Below are positions 25,874 to 35,316 of a stretch of 64,000 nucleotides of DNA, piece after piece (position 1 is the first letter of the stretch; every line of letters begins with the position of its first letter). The notes beneath the pieces were generated by a model that saw only the letters and a list, made by a program, of their open reading frames with translations, was not told the DNA's origin and made no database searches. Both the position numbers and the translations under genes were made by a program. Source of the DNA: Rhodoblastus sp963736175 (GTDB lineage: Bacteria; Pseudomonadota; Alphaproteobacteria; Rhizobiales; Beijerinckiaceae); contig CAVTNU010000040.1 in NCBI GenBank assembly GCA_963736175.1, positions 61,452-125,451 on the forward strand. The letters are read 5' to 3'.

Positions 25874-26763
25874 ACGGCGACGCGCTTGAGGCGCGCAAGC
25901 AGGCGGCGCACGCCTGGTTCCAATCCATTCAGACGCGAATCATAGCCGCGCTGGAGCGGCTCGAAGCCGAAGCGCCCGGCCCTTTTTCGTCGCCGGACGC
26001 CGCGCTGGGCCGCTTCGATAAGCGGGCCTGGGCTCGAAACGACGAGAGCGGCGCACCCGGCGGGGGCGGCGAAACGGCGGTTTTGAAGGGTCGGCTGTTC
26101 GAAAAGGCGGGCGTGCATTGCTCACGCGTGTTCGGCGCGTTTCCGGCGGAATTCGCCAAACAAATTCCGGGCGCGGAGAGCGATCCGCGCTTCTGGGCGG
26201 CGGGCGTTTCGTTGATCGTCCATCCGTTGAACCCGCATGTGCCGACCGTCCATATGAACACGCGCATGGTCGTCACCTCGAAGGCCTGGTTCGGCGGCGG
26301 CGCCGATCTCACCCCACTGCTCGACGCGCGCCGCGATCAATCCGACCCCGACGCCGAACAGTTTCACGCCGCGCTGCGCGGCGCCTGCGACAAGCATCCG
26401 ATCGCCGACTACGGGCGCTACAAGGCTTGGTGCGACGAATATTTTTTCCTCAAACATCGCAACGAGCCGCGCGGCGTCGGCGGGATTTTCTACGATTATC
26501 TCGACGCGCAGGAAAATTTCGAAGCGGCCTTCGCCTTTACCCGGGACGTCGGCCTCGCCTTCTGCGAGATCTATCCGCGGATCGTTCGCGCCAATTGGGC
26601 CAAACCTTGGAGCAAGGCGGAGCGCGAGGCACAGTCGATCCGGCGCGGCCGCTATGTCGAATTCAACCTGCTGTACGATCGCGGCACGATTTTCGGCCTG
26701 AAGACCGGCGGCAATGTCGATTCGATTCTATCCTCCATGCCGCCCCTGGCGAAATGGCCCTGA
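25870..26763 (+). CDS. hemF: Oxygen-dependent coproporphyrinogen III oxidase
   Basis: 297-residue heme-synthesis enzyme that oxidatively decarboxylates coproporphyrinogen III to protoporphyrinogen IX in the cytoplasm. Signature TVHMNTRMVVTSKAWFGGGADLTP, and RGRYVEFNLLYDRGTIFGLKTGGN near the C-terminus. The start ATG at 25870 shares ATGA with the trmL stop. The frame is open further upstream, but that part overlaps trmL in another frame and is not HemF sequence. It supplies heme for the bc1 complex and cytochromes. Confidence 0.96.
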   Translation: MNGDALEARKQAAHAWFQSIQTRIIAALERLEAEAPGPFSSPDAALGRFDKRAWARNDESGAPGGGGETAVLKGRLFEKAGVHCSRVFGAFPAEFAKQIPGAESDPRFWAAGVSLIVHPLNPHVPTVHMNTRMVVTSKAWFGGGADLTPLLDARRDQSDPDAEQFHAALRGACDKHPIADYGRYKAWCDEYFFLKHRNEPRGVGGIFYDYLDAQENFEAAFAFTRDVGLAFCEIYPRIVRANWAKPWSKAEREAQSIRRGRYVEFNLLYDRGTIFGLKTGGNVDSILSSMPPLAKWP

Positions 26764-26775
26764 CCGGCGGCGGCG

Positions 26776-28152
26776 TCACCGTTGAAAACGCGCCGTTCGC
26801 GTGCGCAAGGTGACCAACTCCTCGGCGGCGGAGGGATGCAGCGCCATCGTTGAATCGAAATCCGCCTTGGTGGCGCCAAGGCGCAGCGAAATCGCCAAAA
26901 GCTGCGCCATTTCGCCGGCCTCCTCGCCCAGAACGTGCACGCCGACAATCCGATCGGTCTCGCCGTCGACGAGGATTTTCATGATGGTGCGCTCGGGTCC
27001 GCCGGAAATGGTCGCTCGCATCGGCCGGAAGTTGGTCTGATAGACATCGACGACCCGGTATTTTTCGCGCGCCTGCGCTTCGCTCAGACCGAGCGCGCCG
27101 ATTTCCGGCGTCGTGAAGACCGCGGTCGGGATCAGATCATAATCAACCAGATCGGTTTTCGCGCCGAACAGCCGATCGGCGAACAGATGACCCTCGCGGA
27201 TGGCGACCGGCGTGAGATTGACCCGATTGGTCACGTCGCCGACGGCGTGAACGGAGGCGATATTGGTGGCGTTTTTCTCGTCGACCTTGATCGCGCCGAC
27301 GCTGTCCAGCGCCACGCCGACCTGTTCCAACCCGAGACCCTTGGTGTGCGGACGCCGCCCGGTCGCGACCAGAACCTGATCGACGAGGACTTCCGCCCCA
27401 TCGGCCAGCGTGACGCGCAGACCTTGCGGCGTTTTTTCGATCGCCGTCGGAAGGACGCCAAACCGCAGATCGACGCCAGCGCTGATCAAGGCGTCGCGCA
27501 ACCCCGCCCGCATGGTCTCGTCGAAACCGCGCAGGATATTGTCGGCGCGCATGACCTCGACCACCTTGGCGCCAAGGCGCGTGAAAATGCTGGCGAACTC
27601 CACGGCGATATAGCCGCCGCCGACGATCATGAGGCGGGTCGGGAATTCCGGCAGATCGAAGATCTCGTTCGAACTGATGGCGTGTTCGAGCCCAGCGACC
27701 GCCGGCTCTATCACCGGGCTGGCGCCGCTCGCCACGAGAATATGCTTGGCGGAAAGCCGTTTGCCCGATTGGACGAGACGAATGTCGTGCGGTCCTTCGA
27801 GCACCGCCTTTTCGCGTATGACATCAACGCCGGCCTTGTTGAGATTGGCTTCGTAAAGGCCGGACAATCGGGTGATTTCGGCTTCCTTCGCGTCGACGAG
27901 GCGGCGCCAGTCAAACCGCGGCGGCTGCGGCAGGCTCCAACCGAAGGCCTGCGCCTCGGCGAACGAATCGGCGAAGCGCGAGGCGAAAACATAAAGCTTT
28001 TTCGGCACGCAGCCGCGAATGACGCAGGTTCCGCCAATACGAAACTCCTCGGCGACGCGGACCCTGGCGCCATAGCCCGCGGCGATGCGCGCCGCCCGCA
28101 CGCCGCCTGAACCGGCGCCGACGACGAACAGATCGAGATCAAATTCGCTCAT
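26776..28152 (-). CDS. gor: Glutathione-disulfide reductase
   Basis: 458-residue cytoplasmic flavoprotein that reduces glutathione disulfide with NADPH. FAD motif GAGSGGVRAARIAAGYG; redox disulfide GGTCVIRGCVPKKL; NADPH-binding VGGGYIAVEFASIF; C-terminal interface HPSAAEELVTLR with the catalytic His. Sequence type fits the alphaproteobacterial Gor rather than dihydrolipoamide dehydrogenase. It ends 12 bp from hemF, convergent, and lies 121 bp downstream of rpiA on the same strand. Confidence 0.94.
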   Translation of the reverse strand: MSEFDLDLFVVGAGSGGVRAARIAAGYGARVRVAEEFRIGGTCVIRGCVPKKLYVFASRFADSFAEAQAFGWSLPQPPRFDWRRLVDAKEAEITRLSGLYEANLNKAGVDVIREKAVLEGPHDIRLVQSGKRLSAKHILVASGASPVIEPAVAGLEHAISSNEIFDLPEFPTRLMIVGGGYIAVEFASIFTRLGAKVVEVMRADNILRGFDETMRAGLRDALISAGVDLRFGVLPTAIEKTPQGLRVTLADGAEVLVDQVLVATGRRPHTKGLGLEQVGVALDSVGAIKVDEKNATNIASVHAVGDVTNRVNLTPVAIREGHLFADRLFGAKTDLVDYDLIPTAVFTTPEIGALGLSEAQAREKYRVVDVYQTNFRPMRATISGGPERTIMKILVDGETDRIVGVHVLGEEAGEMAQLLAISLRLGATKADFDSTMALHPSAAEELVTLRTRTARFQR

Positions 28153-28273
28153 CGGTCCTCCTTATCGCGCAAAACGCGCCGGTTTGAGCCTGGCTCCGCA
28201 TGATCGCGCGGCCTTCCGGCCAAGTTCGCGCCGCGACCTGACCCGGGCCGAACGCTGCGAAAGCCGCTTCGGT

Positions 28274-28993
28274 TCAGCCCTGATCGCCCAAATCGCCGAT
28301 CGCGCGCAGGCCATCGGGGTCGGCGATGATGACAGCGCTGGCCAAGCCTATGAACAGGCCATGTTCGATGACGCCGGGAATGGCGTTGAGCGCGCCCGAC
28401 AGCGCGTCGGCGTCGGGAATAAGGCGCAGATCGCAATCGAGAATCAAGTGGCCGCCGTCGGTGACGAAGGGCGCGCCGCCGCCCGTCAGGCGCAGGACGG
28501 CGGTACCGGCGCAGCCCCAATCCCGCGCCGCCGCTTCGACATGGCGTCTTGTCGCCGCAAGTCCGAACCGATCGACCTCCACCGGCAGTTTGAATTTGCC
28601 GAGCGTGGCGACTTCCTTGCTGGAATCGGTGATGACGACCATGCGTTTTGACGCCGCAGCCACGATTTTTTCGCGCATCAGCGCGCCGCCGCCGCCCTTG
28701 ATCAAACGCAAGGCGGGATCGAACTCGTCGGCGCCGTCGACGGTCAAATCGAGTTCCGGCGTTTCATCGAGGCTTGAGAGGACAAGCCCGAGACTTTGCG
28801 CCTGATCGGCGGTGCGTTGCGAGGTCGGCACGCAAATAAATTTCATGCCGGCTTTCGCCTTTTCGCCGACGCAGTCGACAAAGTGCTTGGCTGTCGAGCC
28901 TGTGCCCAAGCCAAGCTTCATGCCGTCGCGCAGGAGGGCGGCGGCGCGTTCGGCGGCTTTACGCTTTTGCAATTCGATGGCGTCGTTCGACAT
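28274..28993 (-). CDS. rpiA: Ribose-5-phosphate isomerase A
   Basis: 239-residue cytoplasmic enzyme of the pentose phosphate or Calvin cycle, interconverting ribose 5-P and ribulose 5-P. Motifs: GLGTGSTAKHFVDCVG, DGADEFDPALRLIKGGGGALMREKI (catalytic Asp and Glu), KLPVEVDRFG, and DLRLIPDADALSGALNAIPGVIEHGLF. The start ATG at 28993 has GGGAGGA upstream; an open frame to 29239 is discarded because it lacks family sequence. Confidence 0.95.
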   Translation of the reverse strand: MSNDAIELQKRKAAERAAALLRDGMKLGLGTGSTAKHFVDCVGEKAKAGMKFICVPTSQRTADQAQSLGLVLSSLDETPELDLTVDGADEFDPALRLIKGGGGALMREKIVAAASKRMVVITDSSKEVATLGKFKLPVEVDRFGLAATRRHVEAAARDWGCAGTAVLRLTGGGAPFVTDGGHLILDCDLRLIPDADALSGALNAIPGVIEHGLFIGLASAVIIADPDGLRAIGDLGDQG

Positions 28994-29363
28994 GGCGTCC
29001 TCCCAGACTGTCCGCCCGCCGATAAGCCCAACCGCCGGCAAAAGCAATCGACGGCCGCCGACGCCGGCGGTTTTGTCGAGGAACGGCGAGCAAAATATGA
29101 ACGCCGGGCGCCTGCCGCCATCCCGCTGCAAATCGGAGCGAAATCGGCCCAGATGCGTTGACTTTGGCGCCATACTGCCCTTATAAGGCCGCTTCTCGAT
29201 TTCGGCTTTTAGGGTCGGCGTCGCCTTTGTGTGCGCCAAAACAAGCCCTGAAGCGACCGTCTCTCCTTGACGAACTGCGCAAGGGCGCGGCGAAAGCCAT
29301 TTTAGATTAACGGCGCGGGCGACGGCGAAGGCTGGCGCGACGCCAAGGAACCGGAGCAGACCC
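28994..29363. other. Divergent intergenic region, rpiA / rpmH
   Basis: 370 bp between rpiA and rpmH. It must hold promoters for both. A TTGACG hexamer at 29267-29272 was seen without a well-spaced -10, so no promoter is called. No DnaA-box cluster was seen although rpmH-rnpA is near the origin in some bacteria. Confidence 0.5.
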
Positions 29364-29498
29364 GTGAAGCGGACCTATCAACCTTCCAAACTCGTGCGCA
29401 AGCGTCGGCACGGCTTTCGCGCCCGCATGTCCACCGTCGGCGGACGCAAAGTTCTGGCCGCCCGCCGCGCGCGCGGCCGCAAGCGCCTCTCGGCTTGA
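29364..29498 (+). CDS. rpmH: Ribosomal protein bL34
   Basis: 44-residue ribosomal protein, starting at GTG with GGAG 8 bases upstream. The sequence KRTYQPSKLVRKRRHGFRAR and the rest (RARGRKRLSA end) is the full conserved bL34. It is followed after 34 bp by rnpA, the universal rpmH-rnpA pair. Confidence 0.97.
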   Translation: MKRTYQPSKLVRKRRHGFRARMSTVGGRKVLAARRARGRKRLSA

Positions 29499-29532
29499 GG
29501 GAAGGCGCCCTCGTGCGCCCGGCCCTCTCCCG

Positions 29533-29937
29533 ATGAATTTTTCCGGCCCCGGCGGTCAGGAATCGCCTGTCCAACAGGTCGGGCTGGAGAAGCGCGCGCC
29601 CGAACGGCTGAAGAAACGCGCCGACTTCCTCGCCGCCGCCAAGGGCCGGCGCCAGCACCAGCGCGGTTTCGTTTTGCAGGCCTGCGCGCGGCGTAGCGAC
29701 GCCGAACCGCCGCGCGTCGGTTTCACCGTGACTAAAAAAATCGGCAACGCCGTCGTGCGCAATCGCATACGACGGCGCCTGCGCGAGGCGATCCGTCTAG
29801 CTCGCGGCCTTTGCACGGCGGACGGTCATGACTATGTGATGGTCGCCCGCAAAGAAGCTCTCGCAATGCCTTTCGCCGAACTTGCCGGGGAAATCGACCG
29901 GGCCTTCGCCAAGATCCATGCTTCGAAAAGCCGTTAA
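29533..29937 (+). CDS. rnpA: Ribonuclease P protein component
   Basis: 134-residue basic protein that assists the RNase P RNA in 5' processing of tRNA precursors. The RNR signature NAVVRNRIRRRLREAIR and RVGFTVTKKIG are intact. The first 25 residues (FSGPGGQESPVQQVGLEK) extend beyond the core; ERLKKRADFLAAAKGRR is the usual start region, so a later start cannot be excluded. It lies between rpmH and yidC. Confidence 0.95.
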   Translation: MNFSGPGGQESPVQQVGLEKRAPERLKKRADFLAAAKGRRQHQRGFVLQACARRSDAEPPRVGFTVTKKIGNAVVRNRIRRRLREAIRLARGLCTADGHDYVMVARKEALAMPFAELAGEIDRAFAKIHASKSR

Positions 29938-29979
29938 TCGAGCCGACAGGCTCGCGCCAGCAAAGCAAGACCCCAACAG

Positions 29980-31815
29980 ATGACGCAGGACACCAAAAAT
30001 CTCTTCCTCGCCATGGCCCTGTCGCTCTTGGTCATCGTCGGCTGGCAGCATTTTTTCGGCTCGCCGAAAATGCAGAACGCCCGCCAGACGCAAGCGCAGC
30101 TCGATAAAGCGCCCGGCGCGCCTGGCCAACCCGCCGTCGCCCCGTCCGCGGCGCCGCTCGCCAATCCCGCCGAGACCGGCCTTGCGCCCAACATGATCGC
30201 GCCGGCGCAAGCCAAGTCGCGCGCCGAAGCGCTCGCCGCCAGCCCGCGCATCGCCATCGACACCAAGAGCTTGTCGGGCTCGATCGCGCTGAAGGGCGCG
30301 CGCCTCGACGACGTGTCGCTGAAGGACTACCACGAAACCACGGATCCGAAGTCGCCCAATATCATTCTGCTGTCGCCGGTCGGCTCGCCCGAACCCTATT
30401 ATGTCGACGTCGCCTATGTGGCCGCTCAAGGCAAACCCATGTCGCTGCCGAAAGGCGACACGCTGTGGAGCGCCGACGGCGGCGCCCTCACCGCCGACAA
30501 GCCCGTCACCCTGAGCTGGAGCAACGGCGCCGGCCTGACCTTCAAGCGCAGGATTTCGGTGGACGAGAACTATATGTTCACCGTCGCCGACACCGTCGAG
30601 AACAAGGCGGGCGAGGCCGTCACGCTATTTCCCGATTCAAGCGTGAGCCGCATCGGCACGCCGAAAACCTCCGGCTATTCGGTGCTGCACGAGGGCTTCA
30701 TCGGCGTCATCGGCGCCGAAGCCCCCTCGACCGAATTGACCTACGCCGCCATCGCCAAGGAAACCAGTAACGCCAAAATCCTGCCAGAACAGGATATGGC
30801 GCAGGGCGGCTGGATCGGTTTCACCGGTAAATATTGGGCCGCCGCCGTCATTCCCGCCCCGGACGAAAAATACAAGGGCTGGTTCCGCGAATTCCCCGGG
30901 GCAGTCCCGCAATATCAGACCGACGTCTGGGCCGAGCCCAAGACCATCGCGCCGGGCGCTTCAATGCAAATGTCGACGCGCATTTTCGCGGGCGCCAAGG
31001 AAACAGCGGTCCTGAATAAATATCAGAACGAGCAGGGCGTCGCCAAACTCGACATGCTGATCGATTGGGGCCTGTTCCATTTCATCACCCGGCCGATGTT
31101 CTGGCTGCTGGAGATGATTTACAAATATCTCGGCAATTTCGGCCTGTCGATTTTGGCGATCACCGTCCTCGTCAAGGGCGTGTTCTTCCCGCTCGCCAAC
31201 GGCTCCTATCTGTCGATGGCGAAGATGAAGGCGGTGCAGCCGCAACTCAAGGCGCTGCAGGAAAAATTCGCCGACGACAAGCCCAAGCAGCAACAGGAGA
31301 TGATGGAGCTCTACAAGCGCGAGAAGATCAATCCGGTCGCCGGCTGCCTGCCGATCGCCTTACAGATTCCCGTGTTCTTCTCGCTCTACAAGGTTTTGTT
31401 CGTCACCATCGAAATGCGTCAGGCGCCGTTCTTCGGCTGGATCAAGGATCTGTCGGCGCCCGATCCGACCAACGTGTTCAACCTGTTCGGCCTGATCCCC
31501 TTCGATCCGACGCATCTGCCGATGTTCGGCTCCTTCCTGCATCTCGGCGTTTGGCCGCTGATCATGGGCGTGTCGATGTGGGTGCAGATGAAGATGAACC
31601 CGGAGCCGACCGATCCGGTGCAGAAAACCATGTTCGCCTGGATGCCGGTGATCTTCACCTTCATGCTCGGCGCCTTCCCGGCCGGTCTCGTCATCTACTG
31701 GACCTGGAACAACCTGCTCTCGGTCGCCCAGCAGACCTTCATCATGCATAAGGCCGGCGTGAAGGTGGAGCTGTTCGACAATCTGAAAAAGACTTTTGCG
31801 AAGACGCCAGCCTGA
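29980..31815 (+). CDS. yidC: Membrane protein insertase YidC
   Basis: 611-residue inner-membrane insertase/chaperone (Oxa1 family). N-terminal transmembrane helix (LFLAMALSLLVIVGWQHFF), a long periplasmic P1 domain (about residues 75-350) after an Ala/Pro-rich linker, then the five-helix core with FGLSILAITVLVKGVFFPLA and NPVAGCLPIALQIPVFFSLYKVL, ending in a short basic tail. It belongs to the rpmH-rnpA-yidC-yihA run. Confidence 0.97.
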   Translation: MTQDTKNLFLAMALSLLVIVGWQHFFGSPKMQNARQTQAQLDKAPGAPGQPAVAPSAAPLANPAETGLAPNMIAPAQAKSRAEALAASPRIAIDTKSLSGSIALKGARLDDVSLKDYHETTDPKSPNIILLSPVGSPEPYYVDVAYVAAQGKPMSLPKGDTLWSADGGALTADKPVTLSWSNGAGLTFKRRISVDENYMFTVADTVENKAGEAVTLFPDSSVSRIGTPKTSGYSVLHEGFIGVIGAEAPSTELTYAAIAKETSNAKILPEQDMAQGGWIGFTGKYWAAAVIPAPDEKYKGWFREFPGAVPQYQTDVWAEPKTIAPGASMQMSTRIFAGAKETAVLNKYQNEQGVAKLDMLIDWGLFHFITRPMFWLLEMIYKYLGNFGLSILAITVLVKGVFFPLANGSYLSMAKMKAVQPQLKALQEKFADDKPKQQQEMMELYKREKINPVAGCLPIALQIPVFFSLYKVLFVTIEMRQAPFFGWIKDLSAPDPTNVFNLFGLIPFDPTHLPMFGSFLHLGVWPLIMGVSMWVQMKMNPEPTDPVQKTMFAWMPVIFTFMLGAFPAGLVIYWTWNNLLSVAQQTFIMHKAGVKVELFDNLKKTFAKTPA

Positions 31816-31853
31816 CAAACCGTCTGGCTGACGCAAAAACAGGTCGAAATTTC

Positions 31854-32528
31854 GTGATGGAAGCGCCTAAAGCCGATTTCACGGAAATCGGCCGGAAATT
31901 ATTCGCCGAGCCGAGCGAATTCATCTGGGGCGCCGCCAAGATCGACGGCCTGCCGCCGATGGGACCGCTGGAAATCGCGTTCGCCGGCCGCTCCAACGTC
32001 GGCAAGTCCTCCCTGCTCAACGCCCTGACCGGCCGCAAGGCGCTGGCGCGCATCTCGCACACGCCGGGGCGCACGCAGGAATTGAACTTTTTCGCGCTGG
32101 GCGCCGACCCGCAGGCCAAACGCCTGCGTCTGGTCGACATGCCCGGTTACGGCTACGCCGCCGTGTCCAAGGAAAAGGTCGCCAACTGGACCTCGCTGAT
32201 GCTGGATTTCCTGCGCGGGCGAGCCACTTTGGGGCGCGTTTTCGTGCTGATCGACGGCCGTCACGGCTTGAAAGACGTCGATTTCGACATGCTGAAACTG
32301 CTCGATCGCTCGGCCGTATCCTACCAATTGGTCCTGACCAAGCGCGACGAGGTCAAAAAGTCCGAAATCGAAACGCGAATCGCCGCGACGAAGGACGCCA
32401 TCCGCAAACATCCCGCCGCCTTCCCCGAGATCATTTTCACGTCGTCGAAGACCGGCGAAGGCGTCGCCGAGTTGCGCGCCGCCATCGCCCGCTTGCTGGA
32501 CGAACGCGAGAACGCCTCCAACGGTTGA
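31854..32528 (+). CDS. yihA: Ribosome biogenesis GTP-binding protein YihA/YsxC (EngB)
   Basis: 224-residue GTPase needed for large-subunit assembly. G1 GRSNVGKSSLLNAL, G3 DMPGYGYAAVSKEK, G4 TKRDE and G5-like TSSKTGEG are all visible. The N-terminus FAEPSEFIWGAAKIDGLPP is typical of alphaproteobacterial members. It sits 38 bp after yidC. Confidence 0.96.
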   Translation: MMEAPKADFTEIGRKLFAEPSEFIWGAAKIDGLPPMGPLEIAFAGRSNVGKSSLLNALTGRKALARISHTPGRTQELNFFALGADPQAKRLRLVDMPGYGYAAVSKEKVANWTSLMLDFLRGRATLGRVFVLIDGRHGLKDVDFDMLKLLDRSAVSYQLVLTKRDEVKKSEIETRIAATKDAIRKHPAAFPEIIFTSSKTGEGVAELRAAIARLLDERENASNG

Positions 32529-32627
32529 GGCCGCCGGAACGATCGGCTAGAGCATATTTTACAGTCCATCCTTGTCTTATAGCGTGCCGCCTCTTCCCAG
32601 ATCATGCTTTAGCGAAAGCGCCCTGCC

Positions 32628-33554
32628 ATGACCGACGTCTCCGCCGACCGCGTTCAGCAACAAGCCGCTCCCCTGGCCAGCCCCGTCGAACAGGCGAAGA
32701 TCCTGATGCAGGCGCTGCCGCACATGCTGCGCTACGACGACGCCATCGTCGTCGTCAAATACGGCGGCCACGCGATGGGCGACGAAAGCGTCGCGCGCAA
32801 TTTCGCGCGCGACATGGTCTTGCTCGAGCAATCCGGCGTCAATCCCGTCGTGGTGCATGGCGGCGGCCCGCAGATCAACTCGATGCTCGGCAAATTGGGC
32901 GTCAAATCGGAATTCTCCGGCGGCCTGCGCGTAACCGATCGGGAAACGATCGAAATCGTCGAAATGGTGCTGGCCGGCTCGATCAACAAGCAGATCGTCG
33001 GCTTCATCAACGCCGAAGGCGGGCGCGCCATCGGCCTGTGCGGCAAGGACGGCAATATGGTGACGGCGGAAAAAGCGACGCGCTTTGTCGCCGATCCAAT
33101 CTCGAACCTGAAAACGCCGGTCGACCTCGGCTATGTCGGCGAACCGGCCAAGGTCGACACCACCGTGCTTGAACAGGTGCTGGGCCGCGAACTGATTCCG
33201 GTTCTTGCGCCGATCGCCCAGGGCCAGGACGGCGAGACGTACAACGTCAACGCCGACACGTTCGCCGGCGCCATCGCCGGGGCGCTCGGCGCCAAGCGCC
33301 TGCTGTTCCTGACCGACGTGCCCGGCGTGCTCGACAAGGACAAGAACCTGATCAAGGAGCTGCGCATCGGCGACATTCCCGCGCTGATCGCTGACGGCAC
33401 CATCACCGGCGGCATGATCCCCAAGGTGGAGACCTGCATCTACGCCATCGAACGCGGCGTCGAAGGCGTCGTCATCCTCGACGGCCAGACGCCGCACGCC
33501 GTGCTGATCGAATTGCTCACCGATCACGGCGCCGGCACCCTGATCACCAAGTGA
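32628..33554 (+). CDS. argB: Acetylglutamate kinase
   Basis: 308-residue amino-acid kinase, second step of arginine synthesis. VVKYGGHAMGDESVARNFARD and VVVHGGGPQINSMLGKLG bind the phosphate and N-acetylglutamate; GGMIPKVETCIYAIERGVEGVVILDG is the C-terminal signature. The N-terminal helix of the arginine-sensitive hexameric type appears present (about residues 1-28). The stop overlaps the next gene's GTG by 4 bases. PII proteins such as GlnK can activate this enzyme in some bacteria; here that is only a possibility. Confidence 0.96.
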   Translation: MTDVSADRVQQQAAPLASPVEQAKILMQALPHMLRYDDAIVVVKYGGHAMGDESVARNFARDMVLLEQSGVNPVVVHGGGPQINSMLGKLGVKSEFSGGLRVTDRETIEIVEMVLAGSINKQIVGFINAEGGRAIGLCGKDGNMVTAEKATRFVADPISNLKTPVDLGYVGEPAKVDTTVLEQVLGRELIPVLAPIAQGQDGETYNVNADTFAGAIAGALGAKRLLFLTDVPGVLDKDKNLIKELRIGDIPALIADGTITGGMIPKVETCIYAIERGVEGVVILDGQTPHAVLIELLTDHGAGTLITK

Positions 33555-34285
33555 GTAAAGGCGAACCGCCCGAAGGAGCGCAAAAGAAAGCGGCCGCGAC
33601 GACGCTCGCCGCTTTCGCTCGGGTGAAGACCTGGGTGTTCGATCTCGACAACACGCTTTATCCCCCTGGCGCCGATCTGTGGCCGAAGATCGACCAGCGC
33701 ATAACCGCGTACATGATCGATCTGCTCGGTCTCGACGGGATGTCGGCGCGCGCCCTGCAAAAATATTATTATCAGCGCTATGGCACGACGTTGCGCGGCC
33801 TGATGGACGAGCACGACGTCGCCCCGGACGCCTTCCTGCGTTTCGTCCACGACATCGACCGCTCCTCGCTGAAACCCGACCCCGAACTGGCCGCGGCCAT
33901 CGACGCGCTGACCGGCCGCAAGCTGATTCTCACCAACGGCTCGCGCGAACACGCCTTGCGCACGGCGGCGCAACTGGGCCTCGACCACCTGTTCGACGGC
34001 GTGTTCGACATTAAAGCCGCCGATTACCTGCCGAAGCCGGCGGAAGAAACCTATCGTCGGTTCTTCGACACTTATGGCGTCGACCCGGCCAGCGCCGCCA
34101 TGTTCGAAGACATCGCCCACAATCTGGAAGCCCCGCACCGGCGCGGCATGATCACCGTGCTCGTCGTCCCGCCCTCGGGCGCGCGGGATCATCGCGAGAC
34201 CTGGGAGATAGCGGGGGCCCAGCCGCCCCATGTCGATTTCGTCACAGACGACCTGACGGGTTTTTTGCGCGATCTGCGCCATTGA
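33551..34285 (+). CDS. HAD pyrimidine 5'-nucleotidase family hydrolase
   Basis: 244-residue haloacid-dehalogenase-type phosphatase, similar to yeast Sdt1/plant pyrimidine nucleotidases. Motif I VFDLDNTLYPP, motif II LTNGS, motif III Lys in DYLPKPAEETY, motif IV MFEDIAHNL. It starts at GTG inside the argB stop (GTGA), showing coupling, and ends just before dapD. The nucleotide substrate is inferred from family resemblance only. Confidence 0.88.
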   Translation: MSKGEPPEGAQKKAAATTLAAFARVKTWVFDLDNTLYPPGADLWPKIDQRITAYMIDLLGLDGMSARALQKYYYQRYGTTLRGLMDEHDVAPDAFLRFVHDIDRSSLKPDPELAAAIDALTGRKLILTNGSREHALRTAAQLGLDHLFDGVFDIKAADYLPKPAEETYRRFFDTYGVDPASAAMFEDIAHNLEAPHRRGMITVLVVPPSGARDHRETWEIAGAQPPHVDFVTDDLTGFLRDLRH

Positions 34286-34341
34286 CATCCGAGCGCCAAG
34301 GCGGGAAACCAGCCGCGCGAAATATTTTCGGGGACAAAAAC

Positions 34342-35196
34342 ATGCCGCACGCGCTTGCGACCATTATCGACGCCGCTTTTGAAGACCGCGCCAATATCGG
34401 GCCGAAAACCATGGGCGACGTGCGACAGGCGGTCGAGTCCGCGCTGCACCTGCTCGACGCCGGCAAGGTCCGCGTCGCCGAAAAAATCCCCGGCAAAGGC
34501 GGACCGGACGGCTGGAAAGTCAATCAATGGCTGAAAAAGGCCGTGCTGCTGTCCTTCCGTCTCAACGAAATGCACGTCATCCCCGGCGGCCCGGACGGCG
34601 CCACCTGGTGGGACAAGGTTCCCTCGAAATTTCACGGTTGGGGCGCCAAGGATCATTTGGCCGCCGCGTTCCGCTCCGTTCCCGGCGCCATCGTGCGCCG
34701 CTCGGCCTATATCGCGCCGGGCGTCGTGCTGATGCCCTCCTTCGTCAATCTCGGCGCCTTCGTCGACACCGGCACGATGGTCGACACCTGGGCGACCGTC
34801 GGCTCCTGCGCCCAGATCGGCAAGAACGTCCATCTGTCCGGCGGCGTCGGCATCGGCGGCGTGTTGGAGCCCTTGCAGGCCGGCCCGACCATCATCGAGG
34901 ACAATTGCTTCATCGGCGCGCGCTCCGAAGTCGTCGAGGGCGTCGTGGTCGGCGAAGGCGCGGTGCTGGCGATGGGCGTCTATATCGGCGCTTCGACCAA
35001 GATCGTCGATCGCGCCACCGGCAAGATCCATGTCGGCTACGTGCCGCCCTATTCGGTCGTGGTGTCCGGCAACCTTCCCGGCAAGCCGCTGCCCGACGGA
35101 ACGCCCGGCCCCTCGACCTATTGCGCCGTCATCGTCAAGACCGTCGACGCGCAAACCCGGTCGAAAACCGCCATCAACGACCTGCTGCGCGATTGA
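34342..35196 (+). CDS. dapD: Tetrahydrodipicolinate N-succinyltransferase
   Basis: 284-residue left-handed beta-helix acyltransferase of the succinylase branch of lysine/DAP synthesis. Hexapeptide repeats fill about residues 110-240 (YIAPGVVLMPSFVNLGAFVD, VGSCAQIGKNVHLSGGVGIG), with the DapD signature SGNLPGKPLPDGTPGPSTYC. The ATG at 34342 is favoured over TTG 34282; GGGGAC precedes it. The lysA gene of the same pathway is about 21 kb away. Confidence 0.96.
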   Translation: MPHALATIIDAAFEDRANIGPKTMGDVRQAVESALHLLDAGKVRVAEKIPGKGGPDGWKVNQWLKKAVLLSFRLNEMHVIPGGPDGATWWDKVPSKFHGWGAKDHLAAAFRSVPGAIVRRSAYIAPGVVLMPSFVNLGAFVDTGTMVDTWATVGSCAQIGKNVHLSGGVGIGGVLEPLQAGPTIIEDNCFIGARSEVVEGVVVGEGAVLAMGVYIGASTKIVDRATGKIHVGYVPPYSVVVSGNLPGKPLPDGTPGPSTYCAVIVKTVDAQTRSKTAINDLLRD

Positions 35197-35254
35197 TGTC
35201 GGCGGAAAAATTCCGCTTTCTCCTTCGCCGGACTCGAATCGCTCGCCCTTAACG

Positions 35255-35305
35255 TGGAAATTCGTCTCGCCCTCTGATATGATACGTGATGCGTGATGTT
35301 CATAT
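35255..35305 (+). promoter_or_regulatory. Putative promoter/operator of the toxin-antitoxin pair
   Basis: A TGGAAA (35255-35260) and TATGAT (35278-35283) pair with 17-bp spacing makes a plausible sigma70 promoter. Over the -10 lies an inverted repeat ATATGA-N17-TCATAT (35277-35305) with three TGAT-type direct repeats inside. That fits an operator for the ribbon-helix-helix antitoxin encoded 12 bp downstream. Confidence 0.4.
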
Positions 35306-35316
35306 AGGGTGCGGCA

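Noticed and set aside
28994..29363. Replication origin near rpmH
   Set aside because: The rpmH-rnpA-yidC order is present, but no DnaA-box cluster, dnaA or AT-rich element was seen; alphaproteobacterial origins are usually elsewhere.
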